Assembly: GCA_031281195.1 (NCBI GenBank)
Contig: JAITFS010000097.1
Location: 1 to 50,435 of the forward strand
From: Oscillospiraceae bacterium
Lineage (GTDB): Bacteria; Bacillota; Clostridia; Oscillospirales; Oscillospiraceae
Direction: 5' to 3'
DNA length: 50,435 bases
Below are positions 43,212 to 50,435 of this stretch, piece after piece (positions within the stretch are counted from its first letter, which is position 1; each line of letters opens with the position of its first letter). The notes beneath the pieces are model-generated. The model made no database searches. It was not told the origin of the DNA and worked only from the letters and a program-made list of their open reading frames with translations. The position numbers and the translations under genes are program-made.

Positions 43212-44915
43212 ATGAAAATCGAAACTCCTTGGTTAGCTTCATACGGTAACATACCGCATACTCTGAACTATCCTGATTGTTCGATGGCAGAGCTTGTTTT
43301 TAAGGCTGCGTTTGAACATCCGAATGTAAAAGCGTATGAATTTTTTGGATGCACAAAAACGCATAAGGATTTTGTCGATGAAATACTCTTATGCTCTCGT
43401 GGACTAAAAGCATCAGGTATAAATAAAAATGATAGAGTTACAATATGTATGCCAAATACCCCGCAAGCTGTAATAATGTTTTATGCTCTAAACCACATTG
43501 GAGCAATTGCAAATATGGTGCATCCTTTGTCGGCGGAGGAGGAGCTGGTAAGATATATAAAAGACAGTAAAAGTGTTGCTGTATTTACATTAGACCAATT
43601 TTCTGAAAAACTGTTAAATATTTTACCAAGAACAGATGCAAAACAACTTATTTTAACAGGAATTGAAGACGGTTTATCAGGTCTGAAAAAGTTTTTATAC
43701 AAATATTCAAAAGGCAGAAAAATCACGCGTTTTCCAACAAAGGATAACATTCTCAGATACAATGATTTATTACAAAACGGAAGTAAATATGACGGAGAAT
43801 TTGATGCTGCCGGTGGTGGTAATGATGTTGCGGCGATTTTATACAGCGGAGGCACATCGGGTACAAATAAAGGCATAGTTTTAACAAATCTAAATTTTAA
43901 CGCTCTGGCAATGCAAACAATTGCAGCAGGTGATTGTGTTAAATCAGATCGAAAAATGCTCGCTATTATGCCGATATTTCATGGGTTCGGTCTTGGAGTG
44001 TGTGTGCATACAACTCTGATTTCCGGAGCTACAATCATTTTAGTACCTCAGTTTTCAATAAAAACATACTTAAAACTACTTAAAAAGACAAAACCTCATT
44101 ATATTGCAGGAGTGCCTACTCTTTATGAAGCAATGCTAAAACTGGATAATGTAGAAACGTTGGATTTATCTCAACTAAAAGGACTTTTCTCCGGTGGTGA
44201 TACACTTTCGGTTGAGCTAAAACGTAAGGTTGATACATTCTTAAAGGAACGTGGTTCATCGGAGCAAGTACGTGAGGGTTATGGTCTGACAGAATGTGTC
44301 ACAGCAAGCTGCCTTACACCTCGCAATTACCACAAAGAGGGAAGTATAGGCATACCATATCCTGATATGCTTTACAAAATAGTAAAACCAAATACCGGAG
44401 AGAGTCTTCCATATGGTGAAGAAGGCGAAATCGTTATATCAGGTCCTACAGTGATGAAATGTTATGATAACAACGAGGAAGAAACAGCACAAACACTCAA
44501 AACTCACGATGATGGAAAAACCTGGTTACACACAGGTGATTTAGGTATAATAGATGAGGAAGGATTTATATATTTTCGCCAGCGAATGAAACGAATGATT
44601 GTTTCCGCAGGGTATAGTATTTATCCTACTCAGCTTGAAAACGCAATCGAATCACACGAAAATGTTTTGATAAGCTGTGTTATTGGAGTACCCGATGAGT
44701 ATAAAAAGCAACGGATTAAAGCGTTTATAACTCTACGGGATAATCAAGAGCCAACAGATGAAATCAAAGAGTCAATTCGTTTGCATTGTATAAAAAATAT
44801 AGCAAAATATGCGATGCCATCAGAGTTTGAATACAGAAAAGACCTTCCACGCACACTTGTAGGTAAGGTCGCTTACTTAGAACTGGAAAAGGAAATTGTT
44901 AACAATGTTAAATAA
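43212..44915 (+). CDS. AMP-dependent acyl-CoA synthetase/ligase family protein
   Basis: The 567-aa protein activates a carboxylic acid as an adenylate and probably transfers it to CoA. It has the ANL-family core: ILYSGGTSGTNKGI (P-loop), GYGLTECV (motif II), GKTWLHTGDLGIIDEEGF and the hinge RMKRMIVSAGYSIYP, with a late catalytic lysine near LPRTLVGKV. The best match is a long-chain or medium-chain fatty acid CoA ligase, but the substrate is not readable. I use the ATG at 43212; the track start is a TTG two codons earlier. It overlaps gltX by 11 bases. Confidence 0.9.
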   Translation: MKIETPWLASYGNIPHTLNYPDCSMAELVFKAAFEHPNVKAYEFFGCTKTHKDFVDEILLCSRGLKASGINKNDRVTICMPNTPQAVIMFYALNHIGAIANMVHPLSAEEELVRYIKDSKSVAVFTLDQFSEKLLNILPRTDAKQLILTGIEDGLSGLKKFLYKYSKGRKITRFPTKDNILRYNDLLQNGSKYDGEFDAAGGGNDVAAILYSGGTSGTNKGIVLTNLNFNALAMQTIAAGDCVKSDRKMLAIMPIFHGFGLGVCVHTTLISGATIILVPQFSIKTYLKLLKKTKPHYIAGVPTLYEAMLKLDNVETLDLSQLKGLFSGGDTLSVELKRKVDTFLKERGSSEQVREGYGLTECVTASCLTPRNYHKEGSIGIPYPDMLYKIVKPNTGESLPYGEEGEIVISGPTVMKCYDNNEEETAQTLKTHDDGKTWLHTGDLGIIDEEGFIYFRQRMKRMIVSAGYSIYPTQLENAIESHENVLISCVIGVPDEYKKQRIKAFITLRDNQEPTDEIKESIRLHCIKNIAKYAMPSEFEYRKDLPRTLVGKVAYLELEKEIVNNVK

Positions 44916-46329
44916 CAAGGTACGCACAAGATTTGCACCAAGCCCAACAGGATATATGCATGTTGGTGGGCTTCGCACTGCGCTTTATACATATCTAATC
45001 GCAAAAAAAGCAGGCGGAATTTTTATCCTCCGTATTGAAGATACCGATACAGCGAGATATGTCGAAGGAGCAGAGGAGGTAATAATAAAAACGCTAAGAG
45101 ACACAGGGTTAATATATGATGAAGGCCCTGACATTGGCGGTCCTGTTGCTCCATATAGACAAAGTGAAAGAAAAGAGCTTTACAAAACGCACGCACAAAA
45201 GCTTTGTGAGAAAAAAGCGGCATATTATTGTTTTTGCGAAAAAGAAGAAAAAGATGATACTGTATTATTAGTTGATGTTTGCAGAGATTTACCTTATGAA
45301 GGTTCAAAGCAGCGGGTTGACGCAGGTGAGCCGTATGTTATTCGTATGAAAGCACCAAAAGAAGGTGAAACTACAGTTGATGATGTGGTTTTTGGAAAAA
45401 TCACAACACCAAATAAAATACTCGACGATATGGTGTTAATAAAACGTGATGGTATGCCAACATATAATTTTGCAAATGTTGTAGACGACCATTTGATGGG
45501 AATAACACATGTTATGCGAGGTAGTGAGTATTTAAGCTCAGCTCCGAAATATAACATTCTTTATGATGCTTTTGGCTGGGAAATACCAATATATATAACT
45601 GTATCTCCCGTCATGCGTGATGCTCAAAATAAACTTTCAAAACGTCATGGTGACCCAACTTATGATGATTTGATTGCTTTGGGATATTTACCTGATGCTG
45701 TACTAAACTATATTGCACTGCTTGGCTGGAGTCCGGGTGGTGAGCAAGAATTGTTTACACTCCAAGAAATGCTTGAAGTCTTTGATATAAGCGGTATATC
45801 AAAAGCACCTGCTATTTTTGATATAATAAAACTAAATCATTTTAACAGTGAGTATATACGAAAAATGTCGCCTGAAGAGTTTACAGAGATTGCCACTCCA
45901 TACATAAAAAAAGCAATCCATAATGAGAATATCTCAATAGATTCAATTGCACGTTTATTACAAGCGCGTTGCGAGAAACTAAGTGATATACCTGAGAAAA
46001 TAGACTTTTTTGAAGCATTGCCGGATTATGAAACGGATTTGTATATTCATCAAAAATCAAAAATTGACAAAACAATTGCTTATGATATGCTAATTGCTGC
46101 TAAATCCGGATTTGAAAACCTTACAGAGTGGACAAATGAGCCAATAAGTTATATGCTAAAGGAAATGGCAGTAGATTTAGACGTAAAAAATGCAACCCTG
46201 ATGTGGCCTGTTCGTATAGCGGTTGCAGGCAAGTCAGTTACACCGGGCGGTGCTGTAGAAATTTGTGAAATCTTAGGAAAAGAAGAAGTGCTGCGTCGTA
46301 TAAAAATCGGAATTGAGAAACTAAAGTAA
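44905..46329 (+). CDS. gltX: Glutamyl-tRNA synthetase
   Basis: GltX charges tRNA-Glu (and often tRNA-Gln when GatCAB is used). The 474-aa class I enzyme has the HIGH-like motif FAPSPTGYMHVGGLRTAL at the N-terminus and the KLSKRHGD (KMSKS) motif at about residue 240. The ATG at 44905 lies inside the end of the acyl-CoA synthetase gene (11-base overlap); AAAGGA precedes it. The pairing with an acyl-CoA ligase is unusual but the coding is continuous and undisturbed. Confidence 0.97.
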   Translation: MLNNKVRTRFAPSPTGYMHVGGLRTALYTYLIAKKAGGIFILRIEDTDTARYVEGAEEVIIKTLRDTGLIYDEGPDIGGPVAPYRQSERKELYKTHAQKLCEKKAAYYCFCEKEEKDDTVLLVDVCRDLPYEGSKQRVDAGEPYVIRMKAPKEGETTVDDVVFGKITTPNKILDDMVLIKRDGMPTYNFANVVDDHLMGITHVMRGSEYLSSAPKYNILYDAFGWEIPIYITVSPVMRDAQNKLSKRHGDPTYDDLIALGYLPDAVLNYIALLGWSPGGEQELFTLQEMLEVFDISGISKAPAIFDIIKLNHFNSEYIRKMSPEEFTEIATPYIKKAIHNENISIDSIARLLQARCEKLSDIPEKIDFFEALPDYETDLYIHQKSKIDKTIAYDMLIAAKSGFENLTEWTNEPISYMLKEMAVDLDVKNATLMWPVRIAVAGKSVTPGGAVEICEILGKEEVLRRIKIGIEKLK

Positions 46330-46341
46330 AGGAATTAAATT

Positions 46342-46986
46342 ATGAATCATATATTTAAGAATCTACTGTTGGGACTTACACTGGTAAGTATAATAGCTAT
46401 TATTGTGTTTAGTATACAACTCATTGTTATAAACCGTGGTATAGAGCCGGACGATGGTTTAATTCCGGATGGTGTAAATGTGATTGACCCTGATGACGAC
46501 AATGGAGATGACCCAAATGGTAGTGGAGATGATACCCCGTCACTAACACCAAACCCGGACCCGCAGGGTATGCGGCACTCATTTTTAGTAACAGACAACA
46601 GTCATCTGGTGATATTTGCCAGAGAAGAACTCTTTGATTTTGAAGAAACTGATTTAGACTGGTGGTTTATTTATTCAGGCGGAGGTGTGGCAACGCTTGA
46701 AATTAGTCACTTGTTTGTTGCCGCTCATAGCATGTCAATAGAAGCTGAGGTGTTCTTAAATAACTATACCGGCGGTGCTTCTACTGAATATATAGGTTTT
46801 GATTCAATACGTGGTTCACAGATAAATGGTCACCATGCCAGAGCGGAACAAGATGGTACAACTTACGAGGTGTGGCTTCACGATTTAGCAAATAGTGACC
46901 TCGCACTTGCCTTCGTAATCAGCTACGAAAACAACGAACAACGCGATGCCCTATATGAAGTGCTAAACACAATGCGCTTTGAATAG
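46342..46986 (+). CDS. Membrane-anchored protein with acidic linker, function unknown
   Basis: The 214-aa protein has one N-terminal transmembrane helix (about residues 10 to 30, LLGLTLVSIIAIIVFSIQLIV). A linker rich in Asp, Gly, Pro and Asn (residues about 45 to 75) follows, then a globular outer domain of about 140 residues with several Tyr/Phe/Trp residues and no motif I recognise. AAGGA precedes the ATG. It begins 12 bases after gltX, so it is cotranscribed. The build resembles the small 24038-24286 protein, with anchor and acidic linker, but with an added domain. Confidence 0.72.
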   Translation: MNHIFKNLLLGLTLVSIIAIIVFSIQLIVINRGIEPDDGLIPDGVNVIDPDDDNGDDPNGSGDDTPSLTPNPDPQGMRHSFLVTDNSHLVIFAREELFDFEETDLDWWFIYSGGGVATLEISHLFVAAHSMSIEAEVFLNNYTGGASTEYIGFDSIRGSQINGHHARAEQDGTTYEVWLHDLANSDLALAFVISYENNEQRDALYEVLNTMRFE

Positions 46987-47009
46987 TATTATCACACAGC
47001 AAGCTATCC

Positions 47010-47351
47010 CTAAAATCCGAGGTTTAGACCGCCTGTGAGTTTTGACATTGAGTCGCTCATGCTGGTTTCTGCTTTTCTGAGAGCTTCGTTTACCGCAGCG
47101 ACGATAAGGTCTTGGAGCATTTCTACATCGTCGGGGTCAACAGCATCAGGGTCGATTGTTAACTCCATAAGCTCTCGTTTACCGCTAACAACAGCAGTGA
47201 CAACACCACCGCCAGAGTTTGCAGTATATGTTTGACTTTCCATTTCGACCTGCATTTTCATCAAGTCCTCTTGCATTTTTTGAGCTTGCTTTAGCATGTT
47301 CATATTCATGCCACCTCCGAGGTTTCCACCTCGAAATCCACCTTTTGCCAT
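47010..47351 (-). CDS. ybaB: YbaB/EbfC family nucleoid-associated protein
   Basis: This 113-aa DNA-binding protein has the family pattern: a glycine-rich start, the coiled-coil LKQAQKMQEDLMKMQVEME, then GGGVVTAVVSGKRELMELTIDPD and the C-terminal helix that ends in Gly. AAGGAG precedes the ATG by about 10 bases. It follows dnaX by 2 bases, as in most Firmicutes. The recR gene that usually comes next is not here: a convergent gene lies 23 bases further on. Confidence 0.95.
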   Translation of the reverse strand: MAKGGFRGGNLGGGMNMNMLKQAQKMQEDLMKMQVEMESQTYTANSGGGVVTAVVSGKRELMELTIDPDAVDPDDVEMLQDLIVAAVNEALRKAETSMSDSMSKLTGGLNLGF

Positions 47352-47353
47352 AA

Positions 47354-48433
47354 TTATACAACTCCTTTTTCACATAACCTAAATAAACACATTTCAACAG
47401 CCAACCTTGGCTGATTACCTTTTGATAATCCGAATATCGCATCACCTAATGAATCTAAGTATTTATACAACTGTTCTGATGTAAGAATTTTTGAGAGCGA
47501 TTCTAAATCGTTTAAATCACTATTTGGGTTTATCAAGCCTGATTCCGGTGAGATTTTGTAAATCAATAAATCGCGAACCAATGACGATAATTCATTTAGC
47601 AAAGATGTCATATCCTTACCCTCATCATATAACGTGTCAATAATTTTTAGTGCTGTGTTAATATCCTTCTCACCAATTGCAGTTAATAAACGTATCAGAT
47701 TTTGCTGGCTTGGAAGTCCAATAGTATCTAACACATGCTGTAAATCTATCTCTTTGCTTGTAATGCATTGGTCAAGTAATGATATACCGTCACGCATTGA
47801 ACCATCTGCAAGAGAAGTAAGTTTTTCAACAGCCTCATCTGTTAAGTTGAGGTTTTCTTTTGTTGAAATCATTTTTAACCGGTTGATAATTTCGTCGCGA
47901 GATAATCTTTTAAATGAAAACTTCTGGCAACGCCCTTGAATTGTAGCAGGTACTTTATGAAGCTCCGTGGTTGCGAGTATGAATAAAATATGCGGTGGTG
48001 GTTCTTCCAGGATTTTTAACAAAGCGTTAAATGCTGGTGTTGTGAGCATGTGAACTTCATCAATGATATATACACGCTTTTTTGTTGTAGCCGGAGTGTA
48101 AATCGCTTCATCACGTAATGCTCGTACATCGTCAACTTTATTATTAGAAGCAGCATCTAGCTCCAATACATCAAGTATGCTGCCTTCTTCAATTCCAACA
48201 CAAGAAACACAAACATTGCAAGGATTTCCATCTTTTAAATCAAGACAGTTTACAGCTCGTGATAAAATCTTTGCACAAGATGTTTTGCCTGTGCCGCGTG
48301 TACCGACAAATAAATACGCATGAGAAAGCCTATCATTAATAAGCTGTTGCTGAAGTGTGTTGGTGATATGGTCTTGACCGACTATATCACTAAAGGTTTG
48401 AGACCTGTATTTTCTGTATAAAGCTTGATACAT
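47354..48433 (-). CDS. dnaX: DNA polymerase III subunit gamma/tau, short form
   Basis: DnaX is the ATPase of the clamp loader. The 359-aa protein starts at the ATG 48433 (MYQALYRKYRSQTFSDIVGQ), because the longer track ORF enters the SRP RNA. It has the P-loop VGTRGTGKTSCAKIL, a zinc site (CNVCVSC), DEVHML and the sensor region RCQKFSFKRL. It stops after about domain III and lacks the C-terminal tau region present in the 500- to 600-aa forms. AAAGGA lies 13 bases upstream of the ATG. Confidence 0.93.
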   Translation of the reverse strand: MYQALYRKYRSQTFSDIVGQDHITNTLQQQLINDRLSHAYLFVGTRGTGKTSCAKILSRAVNCLDLKDGNPCNVCVSCVGIEEGSILDVLELDAASNNKVDDVRALRDEAIYTPATTKKRVYIIDEVHMLTTPAFNALLKILEEPPPHILFILATTELHKVPATIQGRCQKFSFKRLSRDEIINRLKMISTKENLNLTDEAVEKLTSLADGSMRDGISLLDQCITSKEIDLQHVLDTIGLPSQQNLIRLLTAIGEKDINTALKIIDTLYDEGKDMTSLLNELSSLVRDLLIYKISPESGLINPNSDLNDLESLSKILTSEQLYKYLDSLGDAIFGLSKGNQPRLAVEMCLFRLCEKGVV

Positions 48434-48463
48434 ATAAATAATCCAGTCCTTTCTCCTGACACT

Positions 48464-48760
48464 TTGCACCGACGAAAGATCGCACACCGGTCTTTGAAAA
48501 TATGATATGCCCGCTAACCTGACAGCCGGCTCAAAACCGGCTTCCTCGCGGCACACATGAGGTTTTGTTTAATGCTGCTCGGTTCCCCGCCTGACATGGT
48601 TCACAAATTCACGTTGCGCGAGACCGGCTCGTCAACGCTGCTTATCAAGGGCTGACAACACACCATAGACCCGAGTACCGGGATTCATCCCTGCTGTAGC
48701 GGTTTGCAGGTGACAGGGCACCGCTATCTCCCCAACTAGTGCGATCTTTCCTCGGTGCAA
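48464..48760 (-). ncRNA. ffs: Signal recognition particle RNA, large bacterial type
   Basis: The minus strand has the conserved SRP core GAACCATGTCAGG...GGAA...GAGCAGCATTAA, i.e. the symmetric and asymmetric internal loops plus a GGAA tetraloop of helix 8. The ends pair: TTGCACCGA-GGAAAGATCGCAC with GTGCGATCTTTC-GTCGGTGCAA. The length of about 297 nt is the long form with an Alu-like domain, as in Bacillus and clostridia. It binds Ffh and targets membrane proteins. It lies directly before dnaX with no terminator. End points are accurate to a few bases. Confidence 0.93.
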
Positions 48761-48772
48761 TTTCCAATTTTT

Positions 48773-48801
48773 ATTATACTATGAGAAAAAATTATTATCA
48801 A
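48773..48801 (-). promoter_or_regulatory. Predicted SRP RNA promoter
   Basis: On the minus strand TTGATA is followed by 17 bases and then a consensus TATAAT. The start should be near 48766, a few bases ahead of the RNA's paired 5' end. It faces the plus-strand promoter of the deacetylase gene. Confidence 0.7.
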
Positions 48802-48823
48802 TACAAAGAATGGTAAAACTTTC

Positions 48824-48853
48824 TTGTAAAAACATACACCAATATGCTACAAT
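48824..48853 (+). promoter_or_regulatory. Predicted promoter of the deacetylase gene, extended -10
   Basis: TTGTAA and TACAAT are 18 bases apart, with TG one base before the -10 (TGCTACAAT). The -10 ends 8 bases before the ATG at 48862 and there is no SD, so a leaderless or near-leaderless message is predicted. Confidence 0.6.
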
Positions 48854-48861
48854 GATTTTAT

Positions 48862-50139
48862 ATGAAAAAGAAAACTCTTTCTATAATCCTGATAATATGT
48901 GTTGTATGCATTTTATTGGGTGCATTACCAACAGCTAGTGCTTCTGAAACAATAGAAGCAGAGCTTATTGAGCCCGTTTTTACTGTTAATGATAAACAAG
49001 TAGAGCTACGCTCATATTTGATTGACGGCGATATTTACATAAACATATTTGAGCTTGCGCTTTTATTTCAAAATACAGAAAAAAACTTTTCACCAATGTG
49101 GGATTCATTCCATCGTGTTATTTACATTACTGATGGACAATTTAATGATGACATCTATACTAATTTATTCAGACTTGAACATGAGTTCAGAGAAGCAGAA
49201 AGAACTGCACCTCAGATACGGGATTCATTTCATCGAATTACCAATATAAATATAGGGCAAAATCAAAACAGACCGGGATTAACCCCGCCAAGCAGAGTTG
49301 CAAATACTAATAGTGCAGGTTCTGACATTATCAGGGTTTTTATTAATAATAGAGAAGCAAATATCACAAGCTACAGAGTTGGTAACGGTGTATACTCTAA
49401 TATTTTCCAATTAGCAAAGTCATTGGATTTCTGCATCAGGGTATCAGCAATGGATGAAAACATTGATATAACAACAGGTTTATCAAATAGTTACAGTTTT
49501 ACAGGCAGAAGAACAATAGACCCTGACAAACCGATGGTAGCTCTTACATTTGATGACGGACCGGTTGAACAAACAAAAGAGCTTCTGGATGTTTTGGAAG
49601 AATTCGGTGTTTTGGCAACTTTTTATGTTGTTGGAAGCAAAATGACAAACAACAGAGACATAATACAACGTATGTTTGATATGGGTAATGAAATTGCAAA
49701 TCATTCATGGTCGCATATTAATCTGAGAAATAATCAACCGTCAACTGTACGTTCGCAGCTTTTACGCACAAATAACGCGATTGAAGCAATAACCGGAGTA
49801 GCACCTGCCAGCATGAGACCTCCTTGGGGAGAAATTAACGCTGATGGTAGAGATGTTGTCGCGGAGTTTGGAATGTATGTTGCTCTTTGGTCTTTAGACC
49901 CACAAGATTGGTTTACACAAGATGCTGATGAAACATTTACCCGTGTAATAACAAATGTAAAAGATAAAGATATAATATTATTTCACGATACAGTACCATC
50001 TACAGTAGAAGCTATAGAAAGATTAATTCCATCTTTATTAGACAGAGGTTATCAGCTTGTAACAGTTTCTGAACTTATGTATTACTCGAATATAACCCCG
50101 GCTAGCGGCTCTATAGTACGTGACGCTCGCCCACGGTAA
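48862..50139 (+). CDS. Secreted polysaccharide deacetylase (NodB domain)
   Basis: The 425-aa protein has a signal peptide (about residues 1 to 28, ending ASASE) and an N-terminal stalk region with two related copper-amine-oxidase-like segments (SYLIDGDIYINIFELA and SYRVGNGVYSNIFQLA). A NodB deacetylase domain follows from about residue 225. Catalytic motifs are complete: ALTFDDGP, the metal-binding HSWSH, RPPWGE and LFHDTV. It probably removes acetyl groups from peptidoglycan or chitin-like polymers at the surface. It precedes a GH95-type gene by 12 bases. Confidence 0.94.
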   Translation: MKKKTLSIILIICVVCILLGALPTASASETIEAELIEPVFTVNDKQVELRSYLIDGDIYINIFELALLFQNTEKNFSPMWDSFHRVIYITDGQFNDDIYTNLFRLEHEFREAERTAPQIRDSFHRITNINIGQNQNRPGLTPPSRVANTNSAGSDIIRVFINNREANITSYRVGNGVYSNIFQLAKSLDFCIRVSAMDENIDITTGLSNSYSFTGRRTIDPDKPMVALTFDDGPVEQTKELLDVLEEFGVLATFYVVGSKMTNNRDIIQRMFDMGNEIANHSWSHINLRNNQPSTVRSQLLRTNNAIEAITGVAPASMRPPWGEINADGRDVVAEFGMYVALWSLDPQDWFTQDADETFTRVITNVKDKDIILFHDTVPSTVEAIERLIPSLLDRGYQLVTVSELMYYSNITPASGSIVRDARPR

Positions 50140-50151
50140 AGGAATGTTTTT

Positions 50152-50435
50152 ATGTCATACGAATCTATGTTGTGGTACAAAAAACCGGCTGATACCAATA
50201 TTTGGACAGAAGCACTACCAATAGGTAACGGGCGGCTGGGTGCTATGGTCTTTGGCGGAACAAAGTTTGAGCGGATTCAATTTAACGAGGACTCTGTTTG
50301 GTCGGGTGGATTTCGCGACCGCACAAATCCGTATTCAAAAATAAAACTGGATGAAATCCGCCAGCTTCTGCGAACAGGTAAAATACAAGAAGCAGAAAAC
50401 CTCGTTCGTTACTCATTTACCGGAACACCTGAGTT
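50152..50435 (+). CDS. Glycoside hydrolase family 95-type protein, C-terminus cut by window edge
   Basis: Only the first 94 codons are visible, from the ATG at 50152 with AAGGA 8 bases upstream. My translation begins MSYESMLWYKKPADTNIWTE and contains ALPIGNGRLGAMVFGG and FNEDSVWSGG, the N-terminal signature of GH95 enzymes (alpha-L-fucosidases and related). No signal peptide is visible, so it would act in the cytoplasm on imported sugars if complete. It is in a run with the deacetylase gene. Confidence 0.88.
   Translation, partial: MSYESMLWYKKPADTNIWTEALPIGNGRLGAMVFGGTKFERIQFNEDSVWSGGFRDRTNPYSKIKLDEIRQLLRTGKIQEAENLVRYSFTGTPE

Noticed and set aside
47354-48556. The 400-aa version of dnaX in the ORF track
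   Set aside because: The first 41 codons lie in or next to the SRP RNA; the conserved DnaX N-terminus begins at the ATG at 48433.

Overview
The window reads as chromosomal DNA of a low-GC, Gram-positive-type anaerobe, most likely an uncultured member of the Clostridia. This rests on gene content: type III glutamine synthetase, a prolyl-tRNA synthetase without the bacterial editing insertion, MltG, a Rel-type stringent-response enzyme, RecD2, PepV, PadR and TetR regulators, choline-binding-like cell-wall repeats, and a large SRP RNA with an Alu-type domain placed upstream of dnaX. There is no phage, no complete insertion sequence and no CRISPR array. Most of the window is housekeeping DNA with short palindromic repeats in the gaps.

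Layout. 1-5968 (minus): moaA-moaC-MOSC-hisIE-hisJ-glnN, tightly packed, followed by a CDF metal transporter that runs off the left edge. 6004-6108: a 105-nt structured repeat. 6138-11014 (minus): four surface or regulatory genes (proline-rich membrane protein, zinc-ribbon membrane protein, GNAT-DUF6273 fusion, STAS protein). 11108-13109 (minus): a PadR-DUF1700-DUF4097 operon with a visible promoter and operator. 13200-13485: a repeat-rich gap. 13486-15005 (minus): DUF488 protein, nucleoside hydrolase, tRNA-Arg(CCG). 15121-18995 (plus): prfA, tsaC, coaE, pepV. 19014-21552 (minus): ClC-like channel, DUF308 protein, and an orphan protein resembling a CdiA-type toxin nuclease. 21788-26327 (minus): PMT glycosyltransferase, rpiB, a small membrane protein, tmk, mltG, tRNA-Ser(TGA). 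26391-27827 (plus): proS, divergent from the PMT gene with interlocked promoters. 27944-28534 (minus): a TetR regulator. 28593-40289 (minus): recJ-rel-dtd-recD2-comF-mreB-htpG-amidase, an eight-gene run linking DNA repair, the stringent response, protein quality control and cell shape. 40348-40452: second copy of the 105-nt repeat, in opposite orientation. 40593-41582 (plus): a proline-rich zinc-ribbon membrane protein. 41692-43089 (minus): murC. 43212-46986 (plus): acyl-CoA synthetase, gltX, a membrane-anchored protein. 47010-48760 (minus): SRP RNA, a short dnaX, ybaB. 48862 to the end (plus): a NodB deacetylase and the start of a GH95-type glycosidase.

The two most interesting signals are not protein genes. 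First, the two 105-nt repeats share conserved arms but differ inside two hairpins, and the differences compensate each other, so a folded structure appears to have been preserved. Second, six genes that head transcription units have no Shine-Dalgarno sequence. Each instead has an extended -10 box (TGN plus a TATAAT-like hexamer) 5 to 8 bases before the ATG, which predicts leaderless mRNAs alongside about twenty ordinary SD-led genes. All assignments come from reading the sequence and from remembered family motifs; no database search was run.
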